Assembly (NCBI GenBank): GCA_905215965.1
Contig: CAJMSD010000005.1
Location: forward strand, 124,001 to 188,000
Source of the DNA: an uncultured bacterium
Lineage (GTDB): Bacteria > Bacillota > Clostridia > Oscillospirales > Ruminococcaceae
DNA: 64,000 nucleotides
Direction: 5' to 3'
Below the pieces are notes generated by a model, which was given only the letters and a program-made list of their open reading frames with translations, did not search any database and was not told the DNA's origin. This document shows, piece by piece, positions 1 through 9,026 of the stretch; position 1 is the first letter of the stretch; each line of letters begins with the position of its first letter. Position numbers and translations under genes: made by a program.

Positions 1-1
1 T

Positions 2-667
2 GTAGTAACGGCTTCGGATAATTATGCCTGCGAGCTTACCGTTTTTGACGACGAGGGTGAAAAAGTCTACGGCAGAAGCTGCGTTGAACGGATCAACGAT
101 ATAAGCTTTACCGACGGAAGCAGCGGCTGCATACTCAGTTATCTCGGAGCCGAAAACGGAGCGCTGGCTACGACTGTTCAGAAAATAACCTTTGATTCCG
201 ATAAGGAGAAGTGGCGGTCGCCTGCAATAGATACCTTTGGTCTTGATATTTACGATTATGATGGAGGAGTATCCGTTATCGGCTATACTGCCTGCGCTTA
301 CGTTGACAACAGCGGACAGATAAGCTCATATTATAAGTATGACGGAGATTTTGCGGGAGGAGACAGCAAGTCGGGAAAAACATCTGTCATTATCAATGAC
401 GACGACAGAAGAAAATATACGCTTGCATTATTTGACGGAGCGCAGAATCCTGTAATTATAGAATTTGATTCTCCGCTTAAATATACTCAGGTGTATGACG
501 GTCTTGCTTATGTTATGAATCAAAATGTAATAGAAGCATATGATTTTAAGGGAAATCTGCGTTCAAGAGCAGAGATCAGCGATTCTTACGATGAATTCAG
601 AAGAAGCGATGAATATATATTTCTTATGAGCTATAATCGCGTTGACAGGATCGATTACGAAAGCTGA
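2..667 (+). CDS. DUF5711-like protein, 3' end only
   Basis: An open frame enters from the left edge and stops with TGA at 665-667, giving the last 221 residues. The visible part is a series of short beta-rich blocks (VVTASDNYACELTVFDDEG, then several YD/FDG repeats) that looks like a beta-propeller. I assign it to the DUF5711 family partly because such genes often sit directly before a CvpA-like gene in Ruminococcaceae. The next gene starts 58 bases later on the same strand, so the two are probably co-transcribed. No catalytic motif is visible and the function is unknown. The N-terminus, probably a signal or membrane anchor, lies outside the window. Confidence 0.6.
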   Translation, partial: VVTASDNYACELTVFDDEGEKVYGRSCVERINDISFTDGSSGCILSYLGAENGALATTVQKITFDSDKEKWRSPAIDTFGLDIYDYDGGVSVIGYTACAYVDNSGQISSYYKYDGDFAGGDSKSGKTSVIINDDDRRKYTLALFDGAQNPVIIEFDSPLKYTQVYDGLAYVMNQNVIEAYDFKGNLRSRAEISDSYDEFRRSDEYIFLMSYNRVDRIDYES

Positions 668-725
668 CGGCTTTGCGCTGAAACGTAAGGCACGGATTTA
701 TTTGAGATTCTTTAAGGAGGGAAAT

Positions 726-1643
726 ATGGGTACGCAGTTCTGGTGGTTTTTTGATGTGATCTCGGTAGCGGTAATACTGATAGCGGTATTTCTTGCCGGG
801 AAAAAAGGATTTGTTAAGACGTTCGTAATGCTGTTGGGCTGCATATCGGCGATGATACTGGGTGTTTCTCTCAGCAGCGCGTTTTCCGGATCCTTATACG
901 ATACGGTCATAAAGCAAAACAACATAAAAAAGCTCGATAAGGCTCTGTCGGAAGATGATATGATCCGAAAAACAAAGGTGAGCATCGAGGGATTCGGCTA
1001 TAATGTGAAGGTAGATGAAACCGAGCTTTCAAAAATTTTTGAAAAAGGAGAAGATATTCTTCCGGAGCTTTATAAGTACGTAAACAACATAAACGGAAAA
1101 AAGGTCGATACGGAAGCCGGCTTCAACGAAAAAATGACGCAGGGATTCGCCGACATGACCAATACGATCGTGACGGAAGCTCTTGGCGGAAATATAGGCG
1201 AGGCTTCGGCTGAAGCAGTCGAAGGAGATATGACATCCTTCGCGGAAATGATGCAGCTTATTGAGGCAGGCACGGACGGCGAGGACGTTTCGTACAGAAA
1301 AGCCGCCGAGTTTATGGAAGAAAAATTTACAGGAAAAGCTTCTTCCGAAATGATTAAGATCATGACTTTTACAATTACGGCTCTTCTGATTATTATAATT
1401 GCCGGATTTATTGAGCACAGGATAAATTCAAACCGCGAATACGGCGAAGATACGGCAATTTCATATCATGCTATCGGAGCATTATTCGGCGTTGCGGAGG
1501 GTATTATAATACTGTTTGTAATTGCGGCGGCAATACGTGCTCTTGCTGAGATCGGAAACAGCGAGATGATAATGTTTAACGGAGATACCATAAAAAAGAC
1601 ATACGTCTTTAAATATATATACAGTTTTGCAGAAAAACTTTAA
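726..1643 (+). CDS. CvpA-like membrane protein
   Basis: This 305-residue protein has two hydrophobic helices at the N-terminus (about residues 7-25 and 32-50) with the glycine-rich GKKGFVKT turn between them that is typical of CvpA. A long acidic soluble segment follows, then two more helices near residues 215-233 and 255-275. CvpA proteins are inner-membrane proteins linked to colicin V production and envelope stress in other bacteria; their biochemical role is unsettled. I chose ATG 726 because AAGGAGG lies at 715-721, whereas the in-frame codon at 642 overlaps the preceding gene and has no ribosome site. The acidic insert of about 160 residues is longer than in classical CvpA. Confidence 0.7.
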   Translation: MGTQFWWFFDVISVAVILIAVFLAGKKGFVKTFVMLLGCISAMILGVSLSSAFSGSLYDTVIKQNNIKKLDKALSEDDMIRKTKVSIEGFGYNVKVDETELSKIFEKGEDILPELYKYVNNINGKKVDTEAGFNEKMTQGFADMTNTIVTEALGGNIGEASAEAVEGDMTSFAEMMQLIEAGTDGEDVSYRKAAEFMEEKFTGKASSEMIKIMTFTITALLIIIIAGFIEHRINSNREYGEDTAISYHAIGALFGVAEGIIILFVIAAAIRALAEIGNSEMIMFNGDTIKKTYVFKYIYSFAEKL

Positions 1644-1688
1644 AATCGAGTATTTTGGCTATAATTAAAACAGGAGGTTGTCAGCCCG

Positions 1689-4004
1689 ATGATAATGTGC
1701 AGCAAATGCAAAAAAAGACCGGCAGTGGTGTTTATAACATCAGTGCAGGGTAATGAAAAGAAAAATGAGGGACTTTGCCTTAATTGCGCAAAGGAAATGA
1801 ACATTCCGCAAGTGGCGGAATATATGGAAAGGCTCGGGATCTCGGACGACGAGCTTGACCAGATATCGGATCAGATGATGAGTATGCTCGACGGGGACAG
1901 CTTTGTCATGGGCGGTTCCGGAATAATGCCGGATTTCCTGAATAATATGACCGGAGAAATGCCTATGGACAGTCCTGAAGAGCCGTTATCTTCCGAACCG
2001 GGCGATACGCGTCCCGGAGCAGCCGGAAACAAGAACGGTAAACAGGAGAAAAAGGGAATTTTCGGCAAAAAGGATAAAAAACCAAAAGAACTGAAATTCC
2101 TTGGAAACTACTGTACCAATCTTACTCAGAAAGCCGCCGAGGGCAAGATAGATAACATAATCGGCAGAGATAAAGAGATCTCGCGCGTGGTTCAGATCCT
2201 TTCAAGACGCACCAAGAACAATCCCTGTCTTATAGGCGAACCGGGCGTAGGTAAAACCGCTATTGCCGAGGGTATTGCTCAGCGTATTTATGAGGGAAAC
2301 GTGCCGTTCAACCTTGCGGATAAGAAGCTGTATCTTCTCGATCTTACCGCTCTTGTTGCGGGAACTCAGTTCAGAGGTCAGTTTGAAAGCCGTGTTAAGG
2401 GACTTATTGACGAGGTCAAGCGCGAGGGAAATATCATACTGTTTATTGACGAGGTCCATAATCTTATCGGAACAGGCGATTCGGAAGGCTCGATGAATGC
2501 TGCGAATATCCTTAAGCCTGCGCTTTCACGAGGCGAGGTTCAAGTCATCGGAGCTACGACCTTCGGTGAATACAGAAAATATATCGAAAAGGACTCTGCT
2601 CTTGAAAGACGATTCCAGCCTGTTACGGTCACAGAGCCGACTATCGAGGACACTGTAAACGTTCTTCTCGGGATAAAAAAATATTATGAGCAGTACCATA
2701 GAGTAAAAATATCCGATTATCTTGTGCGTGTGTGCGCAGTTCTTTCGGAGCGCTATATTACCGACCGATTTCTGCCTGATAAGGCGATAGATCTTCTTGA
2801 TGAGGGCTGTGCGTCTGCTTGCATACGTTCTCCCGAGATCGCCGAATACGATAAGTTCTGCAAGGAGCTTAAGGTTTTGGAGGATATGGAAAAGTCTATT
2901 TCAGAGGAAAGCGAACCCGATTATCAGGCTCTTGCCGAAGTTAAGGGTAAGCTTATTCACGCCAGAGAGCGCGAGGCTGAGCTGAAGCAAAAGGCTGAGA
3001 ACGTTGAAGTAACGGAAGCCGATATCACTAAGGTAGTAGAGCTTTGGACGGGAATTCCCGCAAATAAAATTGCCGAGACTGAATTCCTGAAGATCGCACG
3101 GCTTGAAGAAACGCTGAAAAAGCGCGTTCTCGGTCAGGATGACGCTGTTGAACTGCTTTCAAAGGCGATAAAGAGAACGAGAGTTCACCTTAATAAGCGC
3201 CGCCGTCCTGCATCGTTTATATTTGTCGGCCCTACAGGCGTCGGCAAAACGGAGCTTGTCAAGGCTCTTTCCGAGGAGCTTTTCGATTCTACCGAGCCGC
3301 TTATCAGACTCGATATGACAGAGTATATGGAAAAGCACTCGGTTGCAAGAATGATAGGTTCGCCTCCGGGATATGTGGGATATGACGAGGCAGGACAGCT
3401 TACGGAAAAGGTTCGCCGCCGTCCGTATTCGGTTATTCTGTTTGATGAAATTGAAAAGGCGCACCCTGATGTAATGAATATACTCATGCAGATACTCGAT
3501 GAAGGCAAGGTCGATGATGCTCACGGAAGAACGGTAAACTTTGAAAATACGATTATTTGTATGACTTCAAATGCAGGTTCTACCGATAAAACTGTGGGAG
3601 TAGGCTTTAACCGCACCGAAAACGAGATCTCAAGAGATAAGGCGATAAAGGGTCTGAGAGACTTCCTGCGCCCCGAATTTATAAGCCGTGTTGACGAAAT
3701 AGTCGTATTTAAGCAGCTTACAAAGGAAAACTTTGCTTCGATAGCCGCGCTTATGCTTGACGAAATGAAAGAGCCGCTCGGCGAAAAGAATATCACTCTT
3801 GATTACGATTCTGCGGCGCTTGATGTTATTGCGGAAAAATCCTACGGAAAGCCCTACGGAGCGCGTGATATAAGACGCGTTATCCGTCAGGAGGTCGAGG
3901 ATAAGGTCGCTGAGATCATTATCGAAAGAGCTTCGGAAGTAAATAAAATAGCTGTTTCTGCCGACAACGGAGCAATTACCGTAAACGGCGTTAAGGAGAA
4001 TTGA
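1689..4004 (+). CDS. clpE: ClpE-like ATP-dependent Clp unfoldase
   Basis: This 771-residue AAA+ unfoldase should feed proteins to ClpP. The N-terminus carries a zinc finger with CxxC pairs at residues 4-7 and 31-34, as in ClpE and unlike the double-repeat N-domain of ClpC. A Gly/Lys-rich linker follows. AAA module 1 has GEPGVGKT near residue 184, then a short coiled-coil middle domain (about 395-445). AAA module 2 has GPTGVGKT near residue 515. A VGF tripeptide in the second module (about 636) fits the ClpP-docking loop. The start at 1689 follows AGGAGG at 1672-1677; an in-frame ATG at 1695 is possible. The 3' end overlaps the next start (TGATG), implying translational coupling. No CtsR operator was found upstream. 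Confidence 0.88.
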   Translation: MIMCSKCKKRPAVVFITSVQGNEKKNEGLCLNCAKEMNIPQVAEYMERLGISDDELDQISDQMMSMLDGDSFVMGGSGIMPDFLNNMTGEMPMDSPEEPLSSEPGDTRPGAAGNKNGKQEKKGIFGKKDKKPKELKFLGNYCTNLTQKAAEGKIDNIIGRDKEISRVVQILSRRTKNNPCLIGEPGVGKTAIAEGIAQRIYEGNVPFNLADKKLYLLDLTALVAGTQFRGQFESRVKGLIDEVKREGNIILFIDEVHNLIGTGDSEGSMNAANILKPALSRGEVQVIGATTFGEYRKYIEKDSALERRFQPVTVTEPTIEDTVNVLLGIKKYYEQYHRVKISDYLVRVCAVLSERYITDRFLPDKAIDLLDEGCASACIRSPEIAEYDKFCKELKVLEDMEKSISEESEPDYQALAEVKGKLIHAREREAELKQKAENVEVTEADITKVVELWTGIPANKIAETEFLKIARLEETLKKRVLGQDDAVELLSKAIKRTRVHLNKRRRPASFIFVGPTGVGKTELVKALSEELFDSTEPLIRLDMTEYMEKHSVARMIGSPPGYVGYDEAGQLTEKVRRRPYSVILFDEIEKAHPDVMNILMQILDEGKVDDAHGRTVNFENTIICMTSNAGSTDKTVGVGFNRTENEISRDKAIKGLRDFLRPEFISRVDEIVVFKQLTKENFASIAALMLDEMKEPLGEKNITLDYDSAALDVIAEKSYGKPYGARDIRRVIRQEVEDKVAEIIIERASEVNKIAVSADNGAITVNGVKEN

Positions 4005-4639
4005 TGATGAAAAAAATTGCTGTATTATTGACCGCAGCCGTAATGGCGTCGTTTATGCTGATGCCGGGCTGCAAGAATGACAACGGAGAAAAGGATTCTT
4101 CAAACGGAAATTCAGCCTCCGAGCAATCGCAGTCAAAGGTTGAAAAGCCGCTTTCCGGAGCCGAGCCTGTGCTGTCTATCAACGATGTTCAGGGACGTCC
4201 CGGCGAGACCGTAGAAGTGACCGTTTCCGTAAGCGGCGCGGACAAAAAATGGGCGTCGTGCGGAGTTCACTTTTACTATGATAACAGCTTGGAATGCCGT
4301 ATGGAGGACGAAAAGTTTGCCGACTATCAGCTCGGAAATGCCGCAAAGGATCTTAATGCTTTTACTGCGGCGGTGTGGAAGGAAAATCTTACCGATTATA
4401 TGATCGATAACAATTATTATTCGCTGTTTTTTGCCGCAATGAGCTCTTCCGACTCGGGCAAGGACGGAAATATTGCCACTTTCTATTTTAAAATTCCCGA
4501 GGACGCAAAGGTCGGAACAGTTTATCCGCTTGAATTTTTCTCGATCGAAGGAGATATGTTCACAAATATTGCAACGTCCGATGACATTCAAGAATATGCG
4601 TTCAGTCATTGGCAGAACGGTTCTATAAGTGTGATGTGA
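4004..4639 (+). CDS. Cohesin-like lipoprotein
   Basis: This 211-residue lipoprotein has a signal peptide ending in a lipobox-like MLMPGC. A low-complexity Ser/Asn/Glu linker follows. From about residue 48 there is one beta-sandwich domain beginning VLSINDVQGRPGETVEVTVSV and continuing with a FYYDNSLE strand, the pattern of bacterial cohesin or cohesin-like domains. It would display a dockerin receptor on the membrane surface. ATG 4004 shares its A with the Clp stop codon and has AAGGAG just upstream; ATG 4007 is an alternative. A dockerin-bearing SGNH hydrolase follows immediately. Binding to that partner is an inference, since divergent cohesins cannot be matched to dockerins by eye. Confidence 0.75.
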   Translation: MMKKIAVLLTAAVMASFMLMPGCKNDNGEKDSSNGNSASEQSQSKVEKPLSGAEPVLSINDVQGRPGETVEVTVSVSGADKKWASCGVHFYYDNSLECRMEDEKFADYQLGNAAKDLNAFTAAVWKENLTDYMIDNNYYSLFFAAMSSSDSGKDGNIATFYFKIPEDAKVGTVYPLEFFSIEGDMFTNIATSDDIQEYAFSHWQNGSISVM

Positions 4640-4640
4640 T

Positions 4641-5588
4641 ATGAAAAAAGGAATAATTTCAATAATTGCGTCGGTGTTGATGCTGACTGTCGGTGCGGCG
4701 TCTGTAAGACCGCAGGTGAAAGCGGAATCCGAAGAAAAGCTTAAAGTTATGCCTCTCGGCGATTCGATAACCGACGGATTTTCAACGGTTGGCGGCTATC
4801 GAAACAGCTTGTGCAGTCTTTTACAGGAAAACGGTTATTCTGATAAAATAGATTTTGTGGGACCGAATTGGGGCGGCTCGGGATATGATCCCCAGCACGC
4901 CGGTTTCAGCGGCTATTCAATTGATAATATTGCGCAGGAGGATTCGATATCCGGACAGCGTACAGGACTTTCAAGCTTTATAGACTGGCTTATGGAAACT
5001 TATCCTGCCGATGTGGTAATGCTCCAGATAGGAACGAATGATATTCTTAGCCTTTATGACCTTGATAATATCGGAACGCGTCTTGAGTCGCTTGTTGATA
5101 CGATTTTGACGTACATTCCCGATGACGGAATGCTTTATCTTGCCACGATTCCGTGCATGGACGCAAATAATACTCTTTACATCAACGAATATTACTTTAC
5201 CGTTGAATCTATGGACGCTTACATTGACGCATATAATGCGCAGATAAGAGAGATCGTCGAGCGCAAAGCTGCGCAGGGCGAGAATATTCAGCTTGCCGAT
5301 GTAAACGTAGTTCTCGATAAAAGCGATCTGTATGACGGAGTTCACCCCACGGAGTCCGGATATGCCAAAATGGGAGAATTCTGGTACGAAAAGCTTGCGG
5401 ATTATTTGCAGGGAAGTGCCGGTGAAGAAAAATACAGTGCGGCTGATCTTGTTATTCTGTATAAGTATGTGACGAAGGTCGGCACAATTACCGTACAGCA
5501 GGCTGAAAAGCTTGATATGAACGGCGATAAGCTTCTAAACTCGCTTGATATCACCTTGCTGAGAAAAGCCGTTTTGGAGCAGCAGTAA
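4641..5588 (+). CDS. Secreted SGNH/GDSL hydrolase with C-terminal dockerin
   Basis: This 315-residue secreted esterase-like protein has a signal peptide (about 1-28), the SGNH block I motif GDSITDG at residues 40-46, an IGTND block III, and the catalytic block V DGVH at about residues 232-235. This family deacylates carbohydrates or lipids; in dockerin proteins it is commonly a carbohydrate esterase. From about residue 262 there are two short EF-hand-like repeats, the second with DMNGDKLLNSLDITLLRKAV, a dockerin. The first repeat is degenerate and lacks a clear calcium loop. The gene begins one base after the cohesin-like lipoprotein stop, so the pair is co-translated and could form a cohesin-dockerin pair. 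A strong terminator follows. Confidence 0.88.
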   Translation: MKKGIISIIASVLMLTVGAASVRPQVKAESEEKLKVMPLGDSITDGFSTVGGYRNSLCSLLQENGYSDKIDFVGPNWGGSGYDPQHAGFSGYSIDNIAQEDSISGQRTGLSSFIDWLMETYPADVVMLQIGTNDILSLYDLDNIGTRLESLVDTILTYIPDDGMLYLATIPCMDANNTLYINEYYFTVESMDAYIDAYNAQIREIVERKAAQGENIQLADVNVVLDKSDLYDGVHPTESGYAKMGEFWYEKLADYLQGSAGEEKYSAADLVILYKYVTKVGTITVQQAEKLDMNGDKLLNSLDITLLRKAVLEQQ

Positions 5589-5615
5589 GCCGCTGCGGCT
5601 GCCATATTAAAAAAT

Positions 5616-5644
5616 AAAAGCGTATGGAAAATCCATACGCTTTT
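5616..5644. terminator. Bidirectional intrinsic terminator
   Basis: A perfect 13-bp stem (5616-5628 with 5632-5644) has a 3-base loop, with A-rich and T-rich flanks on both sides. It separates the plus-strand SGNH gene from the converging minus-strand lipoprotein gene, so it can serve both. Confidence 0.88.
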
Positions 5645-5678
5645 GATTTTATGAGGTGTAATAAAGTTGTCCGGTGAA

Positions 5679-6530
5679 TTAAGCTTCGCTGTCAGCAGCT
5701 TCCGATGAACTATCCTCAGCAGATTCTGATGAATCTCCGCCTTCAGCAACTCCGCCTGTTCCTGTAACGTTGAAAGTAACCTCAACGTTTGTCCAGCCGT
5801 CTGCGAATACAGCAGGATCAACGATCTGAGCTGAATACTCATCGTCTTTGCCGAATACAGAGCCGTTAGCGTCGTGAGCGTCTTCCGGAGTTGTAGAAAC
5901 ATATGAGTTGTAGATGTTCGCACGCATCTCTATTCCGTCGTCTGAAGAAGTGTAGTTCTTGCTGAGCATTTCAACCTCTTCGCCGTTGATCTTGATGCTT
6001 GTGATCTCGATAGCCATGTCAGGATAGAGTGTTGTACCGTCCTTAACTCTTACGGCAGCAAATGAACAGCCGCTTGGAATGCATTCGCCGTTTACGTCGC
6101 CTGTTGTGTCATAACGGAATCCGTTTGTATCAGCAGTAACGCTAACTGTATATTCGCCGTCGCCGTCGATCGAAACAACGCCTGCGTCGTAAGCGAGAGC
6201 AGAACCGTCTTCATATTCGCCCCAGTACTGGATCCACCACTGACCGTCAACGATAGCGAGATAAGCGTCGCCTGACTCTGCAGCAACGGGAGTTTCGAAA
6301 TCTCCGGTATCAACAGCAACAGGAGCTTTAGTTCCCTCTTCGGCTGAAGAATCACTGCTTTCGGAATCTTCTGCGCTGCTTTCGGAGCTTTCTTCCGATG
6401 ATTCTTCGGAAGCTGAGCTTTCTGAAGAAGAGCTCTTGTCATCATCTTTATCCTTGTCACCGCAGGATACGAGAGTGCCGCAAGCCATTAATGAAGCCAT
6501 AAGGCAGGCAAGTAATTTTTTTGTAGTCAT
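5679..6530 (-). CDS. Ser/Glu-rich secreted lipoprotein, unknown function
   Basis: This 283-residue lipoprotein has a signal peptide with lipobox LVSC. A long Ser/Glu/Asp linker follows (about residues 25-75), like the stalks used to project surface proteins. The folded part (about 80-265) is beta-rich, with WWIQYWGEYEDG and an FNVTGTGG strand, resembling carbohydrate-binding or Ig-like modules; I do not recognise a named family. A second acidic Ser-rich stretch forms the C-terminus. The start at 6530 follows AGAAAGGG; an in-frame ATG 51 bases upstream lacks a ribosome site. A likely promoter is TTGACG (6711-6716, minus) with TATATT (6689-6694) at 16 bases, giving a leader of about 150 bases. 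Confidence 0.72.
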   Translation of the reverse strand: MTTKKLLACLMASLMACGTLVSCGDKDKDDDKSSSSESSASEESSEESSESSAEDSESSDSSAEEGTKAPVAVDTGDFETPVAAESGDAYLAIVDGQWWIQYWGEYEDGSALAYDAGVVSIDGDGEYTVSVTADTNGFRYDTTGDVNGECIPSGCSFAAVRVKDGTTLYPDMAIEITSIKINGEEVEMLSKNYTSSDDGIEMRANIYNSYVSTTPEDAHDANGSVFGKDDEYSAQIVDPAVFADGWTNVEVTFNVTGTGGVAEGGDSSESAEDSSSEAADSEA

Positions 6531-6819
6531 AGTAAAAAACCCTTTCTGAAAAAATATCCGATAATAAGAATCTGTTTTCATAAAATTTTATAAAAGCAGA
6601 AATCAAGATCCGTTGCGCTTTCTGCCTTGAAAGCACAGCTGAACGGTAAGCGGCGAATATGTGAGAGGGAAACGCCAACTTACAACTAAATATATAATAC
6701 ACAATTTTTACGTCAACTTCAAGATGCTTATTCAACAAATTTAGTGCAATATAATCGTGAGAATTTGCACAATTTTACGATAAAGAGCCGAAGGAAAGGA
6801 ATCTGACGCGCCGGTAATA
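6531..6819. other. Divergent intergenic region with long leader of the minus-strand lipoprotein gene
   Basis: No gene is visible here. It contains the minus-strand promoter of the lipoprotein gene and its leader of about 150 bases. I looked for cobalamin, FMN and c-di-GMP riboswitch cores on both strands and saw none. The end of the region abuts the plus-strand promoter of the ECF locus. Confidence 0.5.
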
Positions 6820-6848
6820 TTGACATAGAAGGTGCAAAATGATATAAT
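6820..6848 (+). promoter_or_regulatory. Consensus sigma-A promoter of the ECF/transcobalamin-like operon
   Basis: A perfect TTGACA (6820-6825) and TATAAT (6843-6848) are separated by exactly 17 bases. The ATG follows 33 bases after the -10 box, leaving only a very short leader. There is no room for a riboswitch between promoter and start. Confidence 0.88.
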
Positions 6849-6881
6849 TATAATGGTAAAATGTCGATCGGAGGAAAGAAT

Positions 6882-9026
6882 ATGAAACGTTATATAAAAA
6901 AGATCGTAAGTGTTGTTCTTGCGGCTGCCGTTTTGAATTTAGCGCCTAAGAACTGCTTTTTTCGTTCGCAGGAATCATGCTCGGATAGATTTAATAACGT
7001 TTCCGCGGTCGATATAGATGAAGCGGATTCTGTCCTGAACGATGCGCTTTCACAGCTTGCGGGCACTGTCGAGCAGCCGAGCTTTGGTACGGAATACGGT
7101 GACTGGAGCGTTTTGTGTCTTGCAAGAAGCGGATATTACGGAATCGAGGACGCTTATTTTTCCGATTATTATGAGCGCATTGTCGATGCGGTAAAAACAA
7201 CGGCTGCTTCGGTAAATAAGAACGGCGCGCTTCATAACGTGAAATCTACTGAGAATTCACGTCTTATTCTTGCTCTCTCGGCAATAGGAAAAGATCCGGA
7301 AAATGTCGGCGGCTGGAATCTTATAACTCCATACAATGATTTTGACTGGATAAAAAAACAGGGAGTAAACGGAGCGGCGTTTGCGCTTATTGCTCTTGAT
7401 TCCATGAATTATAAAACAGCTGACAAATCTGTCAGACAGCAATGCATTGAATATATTCTTGAAAAACAGTTCGAAAACGGCGGTTGGGCGTTATCGGGAA
7501 GCGTTGCGGACCCGAATATCACGGGTATGGTTCTTCAGGCTCTTTCCCGATATACGGAGAACAAAGACGTTGCGGCGGCTGTTGAAAGGGGAGTGGACTG
7601 CCTTTCGAAAGTTCAATTGAACGACGGCAGCTACAAAGCTTACGGAACCGTAACCCTGGAAAGCGCAGCACAGGTCGTAATAGCCTGTACTTCGCTTGGG
7701 ATCGATCCGAATACGGACGAAAGATTTGTTAAGAACGGCAATTCGGCAGTGGACGCGGTATTGAAATTTTATAACAGTGAATCGTCCGTGTTCAGTCATG
7801 TTATAGGCGACGGCGGCAACGCGATAGCGACAGATCAGGCAATTCTTTCGCTTATTGCCTATAAGCTTTTTACGGACGGCAAAAACGGACTTTACAATAT
7901 TGGCGGAACGGATTCGGCAGTTCAGCTGCCGTCGGACAGCGATAACAAGAATCCGCCGAACGGTTCGGAAAACAAAACAGACGGCGCTCAGGATAACAGC
8001 AACGATAATAAAGCTCCCGAAGAGAACGGCAGCTTTGACGGCAAAAATACGCTTCTTGCGGCAGTTGGTGCTCCTGCAGAAATAAGCAGCCGCAGCGGAA
8101 GCAGCTTCAGGGCTTCCGTAAATATGTCAGGCTGGGATAATAACGGCGGATATAAGCTTCTGGACTGCATTATCAGCGTTCCCGACGTGCTTGAGGTCAC
8201 CGATGTTACCGTCGGCAGCAAGCTTGGCGGCGGTCAGTTGGAGTATGGCTTTGAGGAGAACACGGGAAAGCTGAGAATAGTATATTTTGATCCCAACAGC
8301 AACAGTGATATCATGTTTGATAGTGGCAGCGGTTATGCCGAACTGTTTTCCGTCGGATTTAAGGTCAAAAAAGACATTTCGGCAGACAAGCTCAGTATCG
8401 GCATCTCGGGAATGTCCCTGAAAACGGATTCCGACCCTTATGATGAGGATTCCATGACGGTGGTGGATACGGAAAATTCGGCGGCTGATATCAGGGTCGT
8501 AAGCGGAATTTCGTTCAGTGCGGTGCGTCTGTATCAGGGAGACGATGTGGATATTATTCCGTCCTCGAAAATGGCGGTTGCCGTTGCGGTTACGGAGCTT
8601 GCGCCCGAATCGGAAGTTAAGTTTAACGATGGAAAGCATACAGCTGATTTTCTGTATAATAAATCGGCTTCGGATAAGATCGGTATACCCGTATATATTG
8701 CCCTTGTCGATTCCGAGATTGACATGAACAGCTTTGCAAGATCGGAAAATTATACAGTCAACAGTGCGGTATCGAGCGATACTCTGGTGTTTGGAGACGC
8801 AAACGGTGACGGAGTAATAAACGCTCAGGACGCTCTTGCGTCCGTTGACGTATGGCTGAGAAAGACCGAGCTAACCGATGATAAGCAGATGCTTGGACTT
8901 AACGTAAACGGAGACGGCAGAATAAATACCTTTGACGCGCTTGGAATATCGGAAGCCTTTGTGAACGGTTCTGATTTTGGAGTAATTGAAAAAGCCGCTG
9001 CGCTTTCCGGAGACGGCAATGAATAA
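6882..9026 (+). CDS. Secreted alpha/alpha-barrel (transcobalamin/prenyltransferase-repeat-like) protein with cohesin and dockerin
   Basis: This 714-residue secreted protein has a signal peptide (about 1-35). Residues about 50-345 form helical repeats of the squalene-cyclase/prenyltransferase type, with motifs ENGGWALSG and LNDGSYKAYG; the same alpha6-alpha6 barrel makes the N-terminal domain of animal transcobalamin and intrinsic factor. A Pro/Asn/Asp-rich linker follows. Next is a cohesin-like beta-sandwich (about 385-540), then a C-terminal dockerin with two calcium loops (GDANGDGVINAQDAL and NVNGDGRINTFDAL). The start at 6882 follows GGAGG at 6870-6874. Having cohesin and dockerin in one chain means it can be both receptor and ligand. 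Its operon partners suggest a cofactor-capture role; the ligand is inferred. Confidence 0.8.
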   Translation: MKRYIKKIVSVVLAAAVLNLAPKNCFFRSQESCSDRFNNVSAVDIDEADSVLNDALSQLAGTVEQPSFGTEYGDWSVLCLARSGYYGIEDAYFSDYYERIVDAVKTTAASVNKNGALHNVKSTENSRLILALSAIGKDPENVGGWNLITPYNDFDWIKKQGVNGAAFALIALDSMNYKTADKSVRQQCIEYILEKQFENGGWALSGSVADPNITGMVLQALSRYTENKDVAAAVERGVDCLSKVQLNDGSYKAYGTVTLESAAQVVIACTSLGIDPNTDERFVKNGNSAVDAVLKFYNSESSVFSHVIGDGGNAIATDQAILSLIAYKLFTDGKNGLYNIGGTDSAVQLPSDSDNKNPPNGSENKTDGAQDNSNDNKAPEENGSFDGKNTLLAAVGAPAEISSRSGSSFRASVNMSGWDNNGGYKLLDCIISVPDVLEVTDVTVGSKLGGGQLEYGFEENTGKLRIVYFDPNSNSDIMFDSGSGYAELFSVGFKVKKDISADKLSIGISGMSLKTDSDPYDEDSMTVVDTENSAADIRVVSGISFSAVRLYQGDDVDIIPSSKMAVAVAVTELAPESEVKFNDGKHTADFLYNKSASDKIGIPVYIALVDSEIDMNSFARSENYTVNSAVSSDTLVFGDANGDGVINAQDALASVDVWLRKTELTDDKQMLGLNVNGDGRINTFDALGISEAFVNGSDFGVIEKAAALSGDGNE

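Noticed and set aside
6531..6881. Cobalamin riboswitch before the ECF locus
   Set aside because: The promoter is 33 bases from the start codon and no B12-box-like core was found upstream on either strand.
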